Shown in pieces: positions 9,990 through 20,234 of a stretch of DNA of 64,000 nucleotides. The notes under the pieces were generated by a model. It was not told the origin of the DNA. It worked only from the letters and a program-made list of their open reading frames with translations, and ran no database searches. Source of the DNA: Corylus avellana (Eukaryota > Streptophyta > Magnoliopsida > Fagales > Betulaceae); NCBI RefSeq assembly GCF_901000735.1, contig NC_081542.1, positions 25,621,093-25,685,092 on the forward strand, given 5' to 3'. The translations under genes and the position numbers were made by a program. The stretch's first letter is position 1; every line of letters starts with the position of its first letter.

Positions 9990-11685
9990 GGAGAGAAGGG
10001 ATGGCCATTGGCTGCCTCCCTCCTCCCCTCGCCCTCTTCGTATCGGGTGCTAGCAGATTACTTGATGCCCCTAGCCCCATTGCATCCTCTCTCCCTCTTC
10101 TCTAGCGCCCCTTTGCCCCTCTGTTTCCATTTTTTCTCTGGCGTGGCCCTTCCCTCTTTGCTGCTGTGGCCGCCTAGCCTTTTTCCACCTTGCCGCTTTC
10201 CTCCCCCACCATCATCTTCTGCCACGTCTTTTGCTGAGTCGAGCTTGGCTTTGGATCGTTTCGTCTTTGCCCAATCTACCGCCCTTCGCCTGGTCCACCT
10301 CGACTCGTGCCCCACCACCTTGTTATCTGGATCCGCTCGTGCCCATCCCACCATTTTGCACTAGATTTGTCTCTCCGGCTGTGGTTTGATTTATGTTCTC
10401 TCCGGTTTTGGTTTGATTTAGTTTTTTATTTTGATTTATTTGCATTCTGTTTTCTGCCTGTTTTTTTTCCGTTTATCTTGGTGTGTTGTTATTTGTTGCC
10501 TTTGTTTATTTGGCACACTCTGTGGGTGCTGCTCATGGGGATTCATTCAAACTCTCCCCCCAGTTTGTTTTGTGTGCGCCGCCGATCTCCTTCACACCCG
10601 CTTTGCCGCCCATCGTCCCTTGCCAGATCTTTTCACGCCCCCCCCCCTCCCTGCAATGAGCTTCCAACGCCACCTTCCGTATCGGTTTCCAGCTAGCACG
10701 CGATCGGCTTTCGTTATTCGCTTTGTGTGCTTTTCCTGTTATTTTTCCCTGTTTTGTTGGCTTCTTTTTGTTGTTTTTCTGTTTATCCCTGTATTTGCTT
10801 ATATTTATGTTTTATCTCTTTATTTCCCTATACGCTTTTCTTTCCCTTTTTTTTTTTGTTGCTTGTAATAAGGCTCTGTTGTCTCTCTTTGATCTGCACG
10901 TTAATGCTTTGGTCCAGACTTTTGGGTTGTGGGTGTGAACGATATCCTGGCTTTCGGGTTGAGGAGGTTGAATTTCGACATGGGGGTTATTTGCTCTCAG
11001 TACCGACGAATAAACGCTACCTATGCATTGGATTGTGTCTATTTCGTACACATCTGATATTAAACCTGATGAATAGTCATGGGTTAGCGAATGTTGTTTG
11101 TAATGGTTGATTGGTATGTTGTTGACACCTGTAACTTTAGCTTCGGCTATGATTTGCTTCAGAGCTGTTTGCTCTGTTTGTAAGAGCTCTTGCTCGCAAC
11201 ATTTTATCCAGGGATGGAGCCAGGAAATTTTATGAGAGGGGCCAGCCAAAAAATTTTTTTGGGTCTTTAGAATTTTTTTATTAAAAAAAAAATTTATTTT
11301 TTGTTTGTTTTTTATAAACTAAAGACTACCGTAAGGGCCAAAAAAAAAAAAAAATTAGCATTCGAAAGTAATGGCCAAAAAATGGACATTTGAAAGTAAG
11401 GACCAAAAATTAAAAAAAAAAACAACAACTTAATGGGTATGGCCCAAAAAAATTAAGAAAATGACCAAAAGTTTTTATTGGATATGGTCAAAAAATCTAA
11501 AAATATGGCTAATTTTTTTTTTTTAGAGGGGGACCAAATGACTAAACTTAAAACATTACTTTACCTTTTTTTTTTTTCCTTATTTGGGGGGGACCATGGC
11601 CTACCCCGGTCCCCCCTCCCTCCATCTCTGCTTTTATCAATAAATGAGTATGAAATGTTTTCACTTTCAAAAAAAAAAAAAAAAG
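9990..11685 (+). mobile_element. retroposon-like sequence with poly(A) tail, split by a hAT-like insert
   Basis: A C/T-rich, GC-elevated block (10008-10700) is followed by unique-looking sequence and then an AATAAA signal (near 11640) about 30 bp before a run of 15 A (11670-11684). The AATAAA lies just beyond the hAT-like element at 11209-11630. Removing that insert joins ...gcaacattttatc to aataaatgagtatg. This is the form of a reverse-transcribed polyadenylated RNA or a LINE-derived non-autonomous element. The open frames in the C/T-rich part overlap on both strands and lack domain or codon signs, so I do not call a protein. The left end is uncertain. Confidence 0.45.
11209..11630. mobile_element. 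hAT-like non-autonomous element
   Basis: A 422-bp element. The left end cagggatggagccagg mirrors the right end ccctccctccatctctg. It is flanked by 8-bp sequences attttatc (11201-11208) and cttttatc (11631-11638), which match at 7 of 8 bases. CAGGG-type ends with an 8-bp duplication fit hAT elements. The interior is AT-rich (runs of gggccaaaaaaaa), with no transposase remnant. Confidence 0.75.
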
Positions 11686-11819
11686 TGATATGGTCTTCTA
11701 TAACATTTGGTGCATAATGATTAGTTATTTGGTTAGAATATCACGTCACATAAGCTTTGATTTATGCAAAAATTAAAGAAAAGTATAAAAAATACATCAC
11801 GTGCTTTCTTGTTTCTTAA

Positions 11820-12340
11820 CATTGAGATTCTAGTTTTCAATTTAATGAAATGATCAAGACCCGTGGTTTAAATATTTGTAAATCAAGACCCATTAGTATA
11901 AATATATATATTTTTATCAAATAAATAACAAGAAAATATAATTTTGCCCCTCAAATAAATAAAAAAAATGGTAAACCCAACCATGTGGCCATGCTAGGTG
12001 ACAGCGCTCAACCACGCTACAACCGCATGGGGTTGGGTGACAACCTAACCACGACCATTGTTGGGTGTTGTCACCCAATCCACCACCATGTGGCTTAGAT
12101 TGTATAGTTGAGTGACGACTGACGACCCAACCACAGCTCTATTAGGTGTTATCACCCAAACCTAAACTTTTATTTTTTATTTATGTTTTTAATTTCTTTG
12201 ATATGATGAGTACATTTATATTTTTTATATTGTTTTTGTCATCTATTTGACAAAAAATGTATACTACGAAGATATTGATTTACAAAAATTCAAAAAATAG
12301 GTCTCAATTCCATTAACTTAAAAATTGAGGTCTCAACATA
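11820..12340. mobile_element. degenerate foldback element
   Basis: The left part (11820-11890) is roughly the inverse of 12275-12340. The left text attgagattctagttttcaa and ttaatgaaatgatcaagacc corresponds to ttgaggtctcaacat and ggtctcaattccattaactt on the right. The middle carries repeats of ggttgggtgac and cacccaa. There is no coding sequence and the target duplication was not resolved. Confidence 0.5.
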
Positions 12341-12541
12341 TTATAAGTTATCCCCATTTTTCTGACAGAAATTTATTATATATGTGATGAACAAATCAAT
12401 GATTTTTATTTTTTTTTCCTTCTATGTTATTTGATAAAATAAAACAAATAAAACACACTTGGCATTTTAATTATATGGTCAGTGACATTTTAATTATTTA
12501 ATTTATTTATTTTTATTCCAATTAGATGGTAGCTAGTTATC

Positions 12542-13114
12542 TCAGTAATGCCTCACCACCACTTCGTATTTTACAATGGAATCACCATTACTCGCATTGA
12601 AGAAAATACACTTAAGATTGGCAAACCCTCTAGCCATCCTAAACTTCCCGCGCCCACCGACCACCGCGAACTCCCTCTCAATCTGCGTCACTGGATTCCT
12701 AGAAAGCACGCTGATGGAGCTGCCGTTGAACTCACCGCTTGTGAACCCAAAATCAAGGTATGCCACGAGCATCAACTCCTCCCGCCCAGCCGACACATAC
12801 ATGCCTCGGGAGTTGCCGACGACCGTTGATTTTGGGTGGGGGCCCTCGGTCAAAGGATAGTCGACGACCCAAACTGTGCCCAATGGCGTGAGCGACGTGT
12901 TATGCGTCGTGCCTTTGGCTTGGACCACCCGGACTGCGCTGGGGCGACTGCCGCCGGGCGTGTCGTGCAGGAAGAAGTGGAGGACAGTCTCCTTCTCCAA
13001 CATGTGATAAGGAAGCACCGGCATTGTTGAGTACTGGCGGAGCAAGGTTATGATCACCATGCACAGAAGAAAAGCACAAAAGGAAACAAAGTTTACTCGA
13101 TTGAGTACTTTCAT
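12542..13114 (-). CDS. dirigent protein
   Basis: Single-exon gene of 190 residues, the usual length for the family. Dirigent proteins are secreted beta-barrel proteins. They hold phenoxy radicals so that coupling is stereoselective (lignans, some lignin, terpenoid dimers). Residues 7-25 are hydrophobic and serve as a signal peptide or anchor. The barrel begins near residue 45 with VLHFFLHDTPGG, which includes the conserved HD. It continues through VVDYPLTEGPHPKSTVVGNS and GMYVSAG, and ends with the family hallmark VVGGRGKFRMARGFANL and a short beta strand to the C-terminus. No break is seen. The substrate cannot be read from the sequence. The ATG at 13112-13114 is the first in frame and lies about 40 bp below a TATA-like motif. 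Confidence 0.9.
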   Translation of the reverse strand: MKVLNRVNFVSFCAFLLCMVIITLLRQYSTMPVLPYHMLEKETVLHFFLHDTPGGSRPSAVRVVQAKGTTHNTSLTPLGTVWVVDYPLTEGPHPKSTVVGNSRGMYVSAGREELMLVAYLDFGFTSGEFNGSSISVLSRNPVTQIEREFAVVGGRGKFRMARGFANLKCIFFNASNGDSIVKYEVVVRHY

Positions 13115-13150
13115 TATGTTTCATTGTGCATGGGAAACAGTAAGAGATGA

Positions 13151-13160
13151 GCTTTTATAG
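13151..13160 (-). promoter_or_regulatory. TATA-like box of the dirigent gene
   Basis: On the minus strand the sequence reads CTATAAAAGC, about 40 bp upstream of the ATG. That would give a very short 5' UTR. Confidence 0.5.
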
Positions 13161-13326
13161 GCATGTATGGATAAAGTTATTGCAATAAGAGAAATGATAT
13201 AATTAATTCTTTTTTGGTTATTTTTTAATCATTTTTATAGTGAATTAATAAATCTACTATTGAATTTGTATAAGGTTCATATTAGTGATTAATTTTTTAG
13301 CTTGGCCGTCTATTTTATTGTACTTA

Positions 13327-14463
13327 GGTTCCGTTTGTTTCGCCGTAAAATGATTTACGGAAAATGTTTTACGTATTTTCAAGTGTTTGACGCGACGTAA
13401 AATAATAGTCAACAAAAAATATTTTCCCTTCGACCAAAAATTCTTCTTCAATTTTACGATTCTAGAATCGACCGGCCATGCCAAGACCTGCCCAGGACCT
13501 AACCGGAACCCACCCTAGACTTGACCGGGACCCACCCGAGACCTCGCCGAGACCTGATCGAGACTTGACAGGGACCTGACCAAGACCCCGCCGGGACCTG
13601 ACCGGGACTGCTAGGGACCTCGCCGGGACTCACCCAGAACCTGACCCGGCCCTGCCCGGGACTTGATCGGGACCCACTCGAGATCTCACCGAGACATGAC
13701 CGAGACCCTCCCAAGACTTGACCGAGACCCTCCCGGGACCTCAGTAGGACCTGACCGGGACACACTCAGGACTTGATCGAGATCCGCTTGGGACCACGCT
13801 GGGACCTGACCAAGATCCGCCCAGGACCCGACCAAACCTACTAGGGATCCACGCAGGACCTGCCTGAGACCCGCCCTAGACCTGCCCCGGACCTAACTAG
13901 GACCTACTCGGGACTTGACTGGAACTTGCCCGGGACCTATCCAGACTTGCTTGGAACCCGCCTGGCACTCTGCCGGGACCTGCCTAGGAGGCTAGGACCC
14001 GCCCAGGACTCGCCCGAGACTTGACCAAGACCATACTGAACCTACATGGGACATGCCCGGGACCCCGCCGAAACTTGCCCGGGACCCACTAGGGACCTGT
14101 TCGGTCAGGTCTCAGTGGGGTCCCGAGTTGGTCCGGGCGGGTCCCGGGCAGGTTTAGGACGGTTCTCAGTCAAGTCTGGGGCGGGTACCGAGCAAGTCCG
14201 GTGGGGTCTTGGTCGGGTCCCAGGCGAGTCCCAGTCAAGTCTCAGGCAGCTCCCAGCAAGGTCCCGAGTAACTCCCGGTTAAGTCCCAGGCAGGTTCTGG
14301 TCAAGTTTCATACAGGTATTTTTATACTTTATTTTTTAAAATTATTGTAAATTAGTATTTTTATTTTCCGTGCACGCGCCAAACACCGAAAAATGTTTTC
14401 ATCGTAAAATATTTTCTTGTAAAATGACTTCCCTGAAAATATTTTACGCCGAAACAAACGAAG
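13327..14463. mobile_element. foldback element with inverted minisatellite arms
   Basis: The outer ends are inverted repeats. The left end ccgtttgtttcgccgtaaaa mirrors ttttacgccgaaacaaacg at the right, and further in gtgtttgacgcg mirrors cgcgccaaacacc. Between them, about 13470-14315, lies a G+C-rich minisatellite built on an ~11-bp theme (gggacctgacc, with variants such as gggacccgcc). From about 13470 to 14100 the theme reads one way. From about 14103 to 14310 it reads as the reverse complement (ggtcaggtctc, ggggtcccgag). Short open frames at 13499-13765 and 14046-14282 are by-products of the repeat. The arrangement resembles foldback transposons, whose arms are made of tandem repeats. The mechanism is inference. 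Confidence 0.6.
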
Positions 14464-15220
14464 CTTTATTCAATAAAACTTTTGTAGTCCTTACCCTATA
14501 ATCTTTTGGTCCTTATCCATTCAAACCTAGAAGTCTTAGTCGTATAAAAATTTTGTAGTCCCCACCGGTGTCGGATACTACAAGTAAACAGGGCAGTAGA
14601 ATAGAAATGAGAAAATGATAGATTGCTAGGACATAAAGGTGGGTTGATGTGAGTAAAATGAATTATAAATTTTCTATAAGTAAAAAATGAAGAAAATTTT
14701 TTGTAAATGTGAAAAAATGAGTGACTTTTTTTTTTAGAAAGGGAAAAAAAAAATAGTGGGTTGCTAAACGGGCATCCTGAAAAGTTTGTACATAGGTATT
14801 TATTTTATTTTATTGGTATTTTATAGTAAATTATAGTTATTTAGTTGTTATTTAATAACTACAATTATTTGATTGTAGGCTGAAATATTTTTAATTTTTA
14901 TTCGATATTTATAGTCTGGGGTAGTCTTTACTTCATTAAACGCCATTTGTAGTTAATTGTTTTTGATAATTATGAGTTGAATTGTAGCTTGAGGACTTTT
15001 AGACATCTTTGCTTCATAACTATTTGATCTTTTGTACGCAATATATTATTTGAGCATCACTGTTCACAGCAAAGACCTTTTGTTTTTAATATCATTCGTA
15101 CGATCGTTCGTGACGCATTCAAATTTGGGAGTTCGAGCAGTAATAGATAGGATCAGCTTAATATAAGATAGGTTTAAGAACTTAATTTTTCATATTTTAT
15201 CAGTTTTGGAACCGGATCCT
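14464..15220 (+). repeat. segmental duplicate B (shares text with 16258-17300 and with the KASI 3' flank)
   Basis: From about 14507 to 14790 the sequence is a diverged copy of 16260-16545. Shared words include tccattcaaacctaraagtc and gatactacaga/gtaaac, and both end in gtgggttgctaaac then ggcatcctgaaaa. From about 14943 to 15120 it copies the KASI downstream flank 4136-4355 (gccatttgtagttaatt, ataattatgagttgaatt, atcattcgtacgatcgttcg). A TRIM-like fragment follows (15130-15215). There is no open frame of interest. Confidence 0.6.
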
Positions 15221-15761
15221 ATCCGATCCTTTATAGAGAAATCCCACGTCATTCTCCAATAAAAAAAAAAAAAATTAAGGTTAATTTTTCCATAAGTTTT
15301 TTTTTTTAAAAAAAAAAAAAAAGAAAAAGAAGAAGGGGACGACGTTGGGGGTAACCAAATCACCCCCAAGGAATATAAAAATCTATCGTCGTTACGTGTT
15401 CATATAACAAGGGAACCAAAAGAATCAGTGAATAGGGCCAAAAAAATTGTTGAGTATGGCCAAAACAAATTTGTTAGTAGGGGTTAATAGGCTGAAAGTA
15501 AAAATTTTACCATATATTTACCTTATCATTTTTTTTCTAAGGAATTGGAGGGGGGGCTTCACCTATAACGACCCCCCTTTCTCAGTCATTGTCACTAGAG
15601 ATATGCTACAATTTCTCTTAGCGTGAATATTTTTTTAAAAAAAGAAAAAAAAAATACTTACTCTATTAGTCTCTCATATTTATTTTTTTAGAAAACAATC
15701 ACTTAAGATTAAGAGAATATCAAGAGAAACCGTAGCATTTCGTTTTCAACCAGACGTGAAA

Positions 15762-15793
<32 letters not shown>

Positions 15794-16090
15794 CAATTGC
15801 CAAAGAAGAAAAACAATAAAAGATTAAAAAAAAAAAAAAAAAAAAAAGCACTTTCTCTGCGCAGAGGGTCGACTGTGGAGATTTTCCGGGTTTTCTCCCT
15901 CTGCAAAAGAGATTTTTTCCACCGGTTTTAGCTTTTAGTTTAATTTTTATTTTTCTTTGATTTTAGTTAAAGTTTGATATTTATTTACTTTGACTATAAA
16001 ATTTATTTTCGCAGTTATTAGTTTCTACTTTCTAGCTAGCCGTAGGGGTCATGAAGAGGAAGGGGAAGCCAATTTATGGTACCATTTTTA
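15221..16090. other. AT-rich spacer with homopolymers and a GA microsatellite
   Basis: No gene is seen. There are poly(A)/poly(T) runs near 15260-15320, a possible decayed element ending in ggggggcttcacctataacg near 15550, and a (GA)n tract at 15764-15793. A poly(A) run at 15826-15847 follows. The short minus-strand frame through the GA tract is low complexity. Confidence 0.6.
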
Positions 16091-16197
16091 CTTTTTTTTT
16101 TTTTTTTAGTATGTTCGCACAAGGAGGAGTGAGATTCAAACTAGTAACCTCCGCTTCATTAGGCGTGATCCCAGCCGATTGAACTACCTCTTTGAGA
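16091..16197 (-). mobile_element. tRNA-derived SINE copy 3
   Basis: Minus-strand copy. The tail appears as a T run at 16092-16107. The B-box-like part is gattcaaactagtaacctcc on the plus strand, then cttcattaggcgtg, and the head is ccgattgaactacctcttt. It is moderately diverged from the other copies. Confidence 0.65.
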
Positions 16198-16257
16198 TAT
16201 ACCATTTTTACTTTTAGTCTATTGGCCCTATCAACAAATTTTTTTGGCCCAATAAAT

Positions 16258-17300
16258 ATTTTGGTCATTTTCCATTCAAACCTAAAAGTCTTAATTGTAT
16301 AAAAATTGTGTAGTCCCTACCGCTGTCAGATACTACAGACAAACAAGTCAGTTGAATAGAAATGAGAAAAAGATAGATTGATAATGCATAAATGTGGATT
16401 GATGCAAGTAAAATGAGTTTTAAATTTTCTATAAGTAAAAAAGGAATAAAGTCGTTGTTTGTAAATGTGAAAAAATGAGTGACTTTCTTTTATAGAAAGG
16501 AAAAAAATAAATTAATTGTGGGTTGCTAAACCGGCATCCTGAAAAAGTATAATATTTAATTGAAATGAGAGGTGAATTAGTCAATGATGAGTCAAAGTTT
16601 GATCTCTGGACATTTGGCTTTGATAACATAACTTGTCCCATAAGTTTAACCTGATAAGAAGAGATAAATTTAATAACTTAATCATTACTTTAACACCTAT
16701 AAAACTTTCTAGCTCCGTCCCAAGCTAGGGGTGAAGCCTACTATTTTTACTATGTGTTCTTTAGACTATTTGTTGTTCTTCATAGATTAATAATTGAATT
16801 TTGGAGTTACTTTTTAATTTGTAAGAATAATTTCATGTGACAAGTTTATTTTGTTTCATTATATTTTTGTTTATATATCAAATGCTTGCTTTGTTTGATT
16901 TGTTATTATTCGAAAATATATTAAATGCTTAATTTATTATAACATTGTTATTAAAATCAAATTTTCAACAAATTCATGTTCAATCTATTTTATATTTTAT
17001 TGGTGTTAATTCTTTTATCTTCCAATTAGGAGAATTGATTTTTTACTTAGTTGAGTTATAAATACATGTCTCACGAATACGTAATAGAATGCTTGGTGAA
17101 TCCTTGAAACTCTAGTGCTTTTCTAGTTGATTTTTAAATAGCTCTATTTTATGTAATTTAGTTGTTAATTTAGTCACTTCATTGCTCAACTTTTTAGTGG
17201 AAAACAAAAATCAAATCTTTTTAATTTTTTGCTTCATAACTACTTGATCTTTTGTAAGCTATATATTACTTGAGCATCACTATTCACAGGAAAGTTTTAA
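16258..17300 (+). repeat. segmental duplicate C
   Basis: This stretch duplicates block B (14507-14790 with 16260-16545). About 680 bp later it picks up again as 17228-17300, a copy of 14998-15073 (gcttcataactacttgatct, cttgagcatcactattcaca). The sequence in between (16560-17225) is AT-rich without a gene and resembles the retrotransposon-like text at 6420-6530 (gtggaaaacaaaaatcaaat). Confidence 0.55.
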
Positions 17301-17659
17301 GGCTGAAAACAAAATCTAAAGGGAACAAGGACTAGCATGGACGGCTAGGGTTAGACCCTAGCCTCCATGCTAGTTGCCACATGGGCCAAGGAGAGAATCT
17401 CTAATTCATTGGACCTCTGGATTTTATCCCAAGCTCAACTATCTAATAGTCTAGTATATGCACCAATGCATTATATCTCTCTATTTTATGTTTTAAATAC
17501 ATAAAACAATCAACCAAATAATTAAATAAACCTTATTATGGTTAAATTACATCAGCTTGATGAGGAACCTAAAGGAAAAAAATAATTATTGCTTTTAAAT
17601 ATGTTTGTAATCATATGTCTTCATGTCATTCGTTGTGCAACAATATTTTAATAACAATT

Positions 17660-17770
17660 GTTCTCAAGGGGTAGTTCAATCCGCTGTAGACCACACCTAA
17701 TGAAGCGGAGATCATTAGTTCGAATCTCCCCTCCCCCTTCCCTTGTGTGGACATGTAAAAAAATAAAAAA
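17660..17770 (+). mobile_element. tRNA-derived SINE copy 4
   Basis: Best preserved member: head ggggtagttcaatccgctg, middle cacacctaatgaagcggaga, B box tagttcgaatctcc, CT-rich linker, tail cccttgtgtggacatgt, and an A-rich end. Both internal Pol III promoter boxes are recognisable. Confidence 0.75.
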
Positions 17771-19679
17771 TAGTAACAATTAATTTCATTAAATAATTGT
17801 ATATGCACTCCAATAAATATTTTTGATGAAACAACTAATTCATTTAACTTACTTAATGTTGACTTATAATCCCTCTATGAAATATTTCGTAGTAGAATTA
17901 AGGTTAAAGATATTGCCACTTAATTTTCTATCACTTTATCCTCGAGTCACTGATTTTATGTTATTCTCATACTTGTAAAAAATTACATGTATATATTTTA
18001 CTATGACAACTAAAATACTCTTGGTAGAGTCTTGAAAATAATATCTATAAAATCTATCTTTTTATCTCTTTGTTCCTTGACAAAGGATTTAGATTTTCTA
18101 TTATAAAATGATTTCCTACAATGCTACATGTGATTGTCCAACACACCAAAATTGTTGATCGTATATTTGATTTCACCATTTGGTGTATCAAAGCAATCTA
18201 CATGTGACATGTGAGTCCACAGTTTTCTTAGGCTTTAGAATCAAAGTCGTAAGTAGTATTTTAGGAGTTATTGTATTTCTCTATAGAAATATCTTTGTGG
18301 AAAGACAATTATTCGGTATGTTCAGTGCCTTAGGATCTCAACACTTACACATCAATTTGAAGTCTCCGCTTTGCTTAAGAAGGTAGATTACTAAGATTTG
18401 GTGTGTAATAATCTTTCTCAAAATGGAAATACCCCAATTTCATTTACTGATTGCAAATTTTCTATATTTAAGGGTACAAGGATCATGGATTAAGACCTTG
18501 TGCGATAATCACGTTATTGCCACTCATAACCATATTCAATATTATCCTATGACTTTTCACATGCATAAATAAACATGATGAGCTTTCTAGTAATACGCAT
18601 GTAAAAGACATTTTATATGTCATATGAATTTTTAAATTCAAGTCGCTACATGCCACATGATCAAAATAATTTAATCAGTGAATATATTTATTATAAACAT
18701 TGGATGTCAACATGTATATAAAATCATTGGGATTCGGGGCATAATCCCATTAGAACTCGTCTTTATATATATATGATTTCTTATTTTTTGTTTACTATAT
18801 ATATTTTTTGGATTGCATCAAATACTAAGAATTGATAAAAATAAAAAATAAAAATAAAAATAAAAAATCTTTAAAAAATCTGTTATGTCACCTAAAAGTG
18901 GTTGAATTTAAAATTGCAAGTTATTTATTTATTTATTCTATTGAAAGTGGGGAAAGGAAAAAATGCAAAATTACATGAAAATAAAAAAATATAAGAGACA
19001 ATGTTATCCGGAGAGATGTTGGGAATTGGTCAAATAAATGACCCGGCCCATCAAAGTAACAGGGGCTACCAAAAAAGGCGGTTAGCATAGACATGTTAGA
19101 AATAAAGATGTGAGAATTGCAGGGAGAAATAAACGTAGAATATAAACAAAATGGGAAGTAAATGAAATATGGTCAGTAATGCGATTGTGACTATCTCTTA
19201 GATAAATATTGCCTCCCACTTGTATTAGAAGTTTTGCAAAAAGGAATCAACGCAATCTTATCCTCAGGATACAATACTAACTGATGTAGTGTGCAGATTG
19301 CAAACTTTGAACACTATCTCGAGCAAAAAATATTTTTGTAATAGCTCTTAATAATTGAGAGAGGAAGAGAGAGAAAATAAAATTATCTGTAAAATAATAA
19401 ACTGCTAAAAAAAATTTATATATATTCACAGAAGCAGTTTATATAAGTTGAAATACCAGTTACACATTATTTTAAAATCTAATATTGAAAAAGCAAAACA
19501 AGATAATAGGATAAATAGTTATTTGTTTAAAATAAAAGATTATTAAAACATGATAATAGGAGATCAGTTATTTATTTGAAATTCAAAATAATCATTAAAT
19601 AATAATAAATACGAAATTTTATTTATTTCATGATTGCAAGACAGAAGAAAGCTAGGAACGTGGAGGTATCTAATAGAAG
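17771..19679. other. AT-rich intergenic sequence, probable retrotransposon remnant
   Basis: No gene is seen. The stretch 17990-18760 has the look of an AT-rich LTR (no coding, T-rich, phrases such as ggcataatcccattagaac), but I could not find paired ends. Around 19016-19070, gatgttgggaattggtc and ggcccatcaaagtaac recur in diverged form at 37062-37110. Confidence 0.4.
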
Positions 19680-20177
19680 TAAGGGTGGACAAATTAACCG
19701 TTTATCGTCTACCGGCTGCCTACCGACTGCGACCAAACCAACATTAACTGCATATCTTCAGAAGTTGGTCGGTAATCGGTTAAAGATTCTTATGCCGAAG
19801 TCGGTTCGGTTCGGTTAATCAGTATAATTATTTTTTTATCGGTTAATCGATTAATCGATAAGATTTTTTTTTTGGGTAGAATATATGCATGGTGGACTCT
19901 TTTTGTGTTAATTGATGGGCCAATTTAAAAACATTTCTGTTCAATAAGCTATTTTAGCCCAAAAAAGTAATTTGGGCCCCAAAACAATAAATTTTTAGCA
20001 CAATTAAAAAAACTCACGATTAATCGATTAACCGAACTGTTATTAACCAATTACCCGTTTTAACCGAAATTTTTAGAATGATTTATTATTGAAATATTAT
20101 CGGTTAAATAACTAATAAGTTCGATTAATTATTGAAAATAGGTTTACCTATACCGTTATAATCAATACCCACCCTTG
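19680..20177. mobile_element. hAT-like non-autonomous element with AACCGRTTA-rich ends
   Basis: A 498-bp element. The left end taagggtggacaaattaacc and the right end caatacccacccttg are inverse. The subterminal parts are rich in cggttaatcgattaatcg-type motifs on both sides. It is flanked by aatagaag (19672-19679) and aacagaag (20178-20185), a 7/8 match expected of an aged 8-bp duplication. No transposase frame remains. Confidence 0.75.
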
Positions 20178-20234
20178 AACAGAAGCCTCTTGGTCTCTGG
20201 GCGCGTGGATGAAGAAAGGCAGCAATGGAGAGTA

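Noticed and set aside
10008..11249. Several overlapping open frames of 100-145 codons on both strands
   Set aside because: They lie in a C/T-rich low-complexity block. They overlap in several frames, have odd composition (Phe/Leu/Pro runs) and show no domain, and one runs straight into a hAT-like element.
12548..13030. Plus-strand frames opposite the dirigent gene
   Set aside because: They are antisense shadows of the GC-rich dirigent coding sequence.
13499..14282. Open frames of 78-88 codons rich in Gly, Ser, Pro and Arg
   Set aside because: They are translations of the ~11-bp minisatellite, and similar frames appear on both strands because the repeat unit lacks stops.
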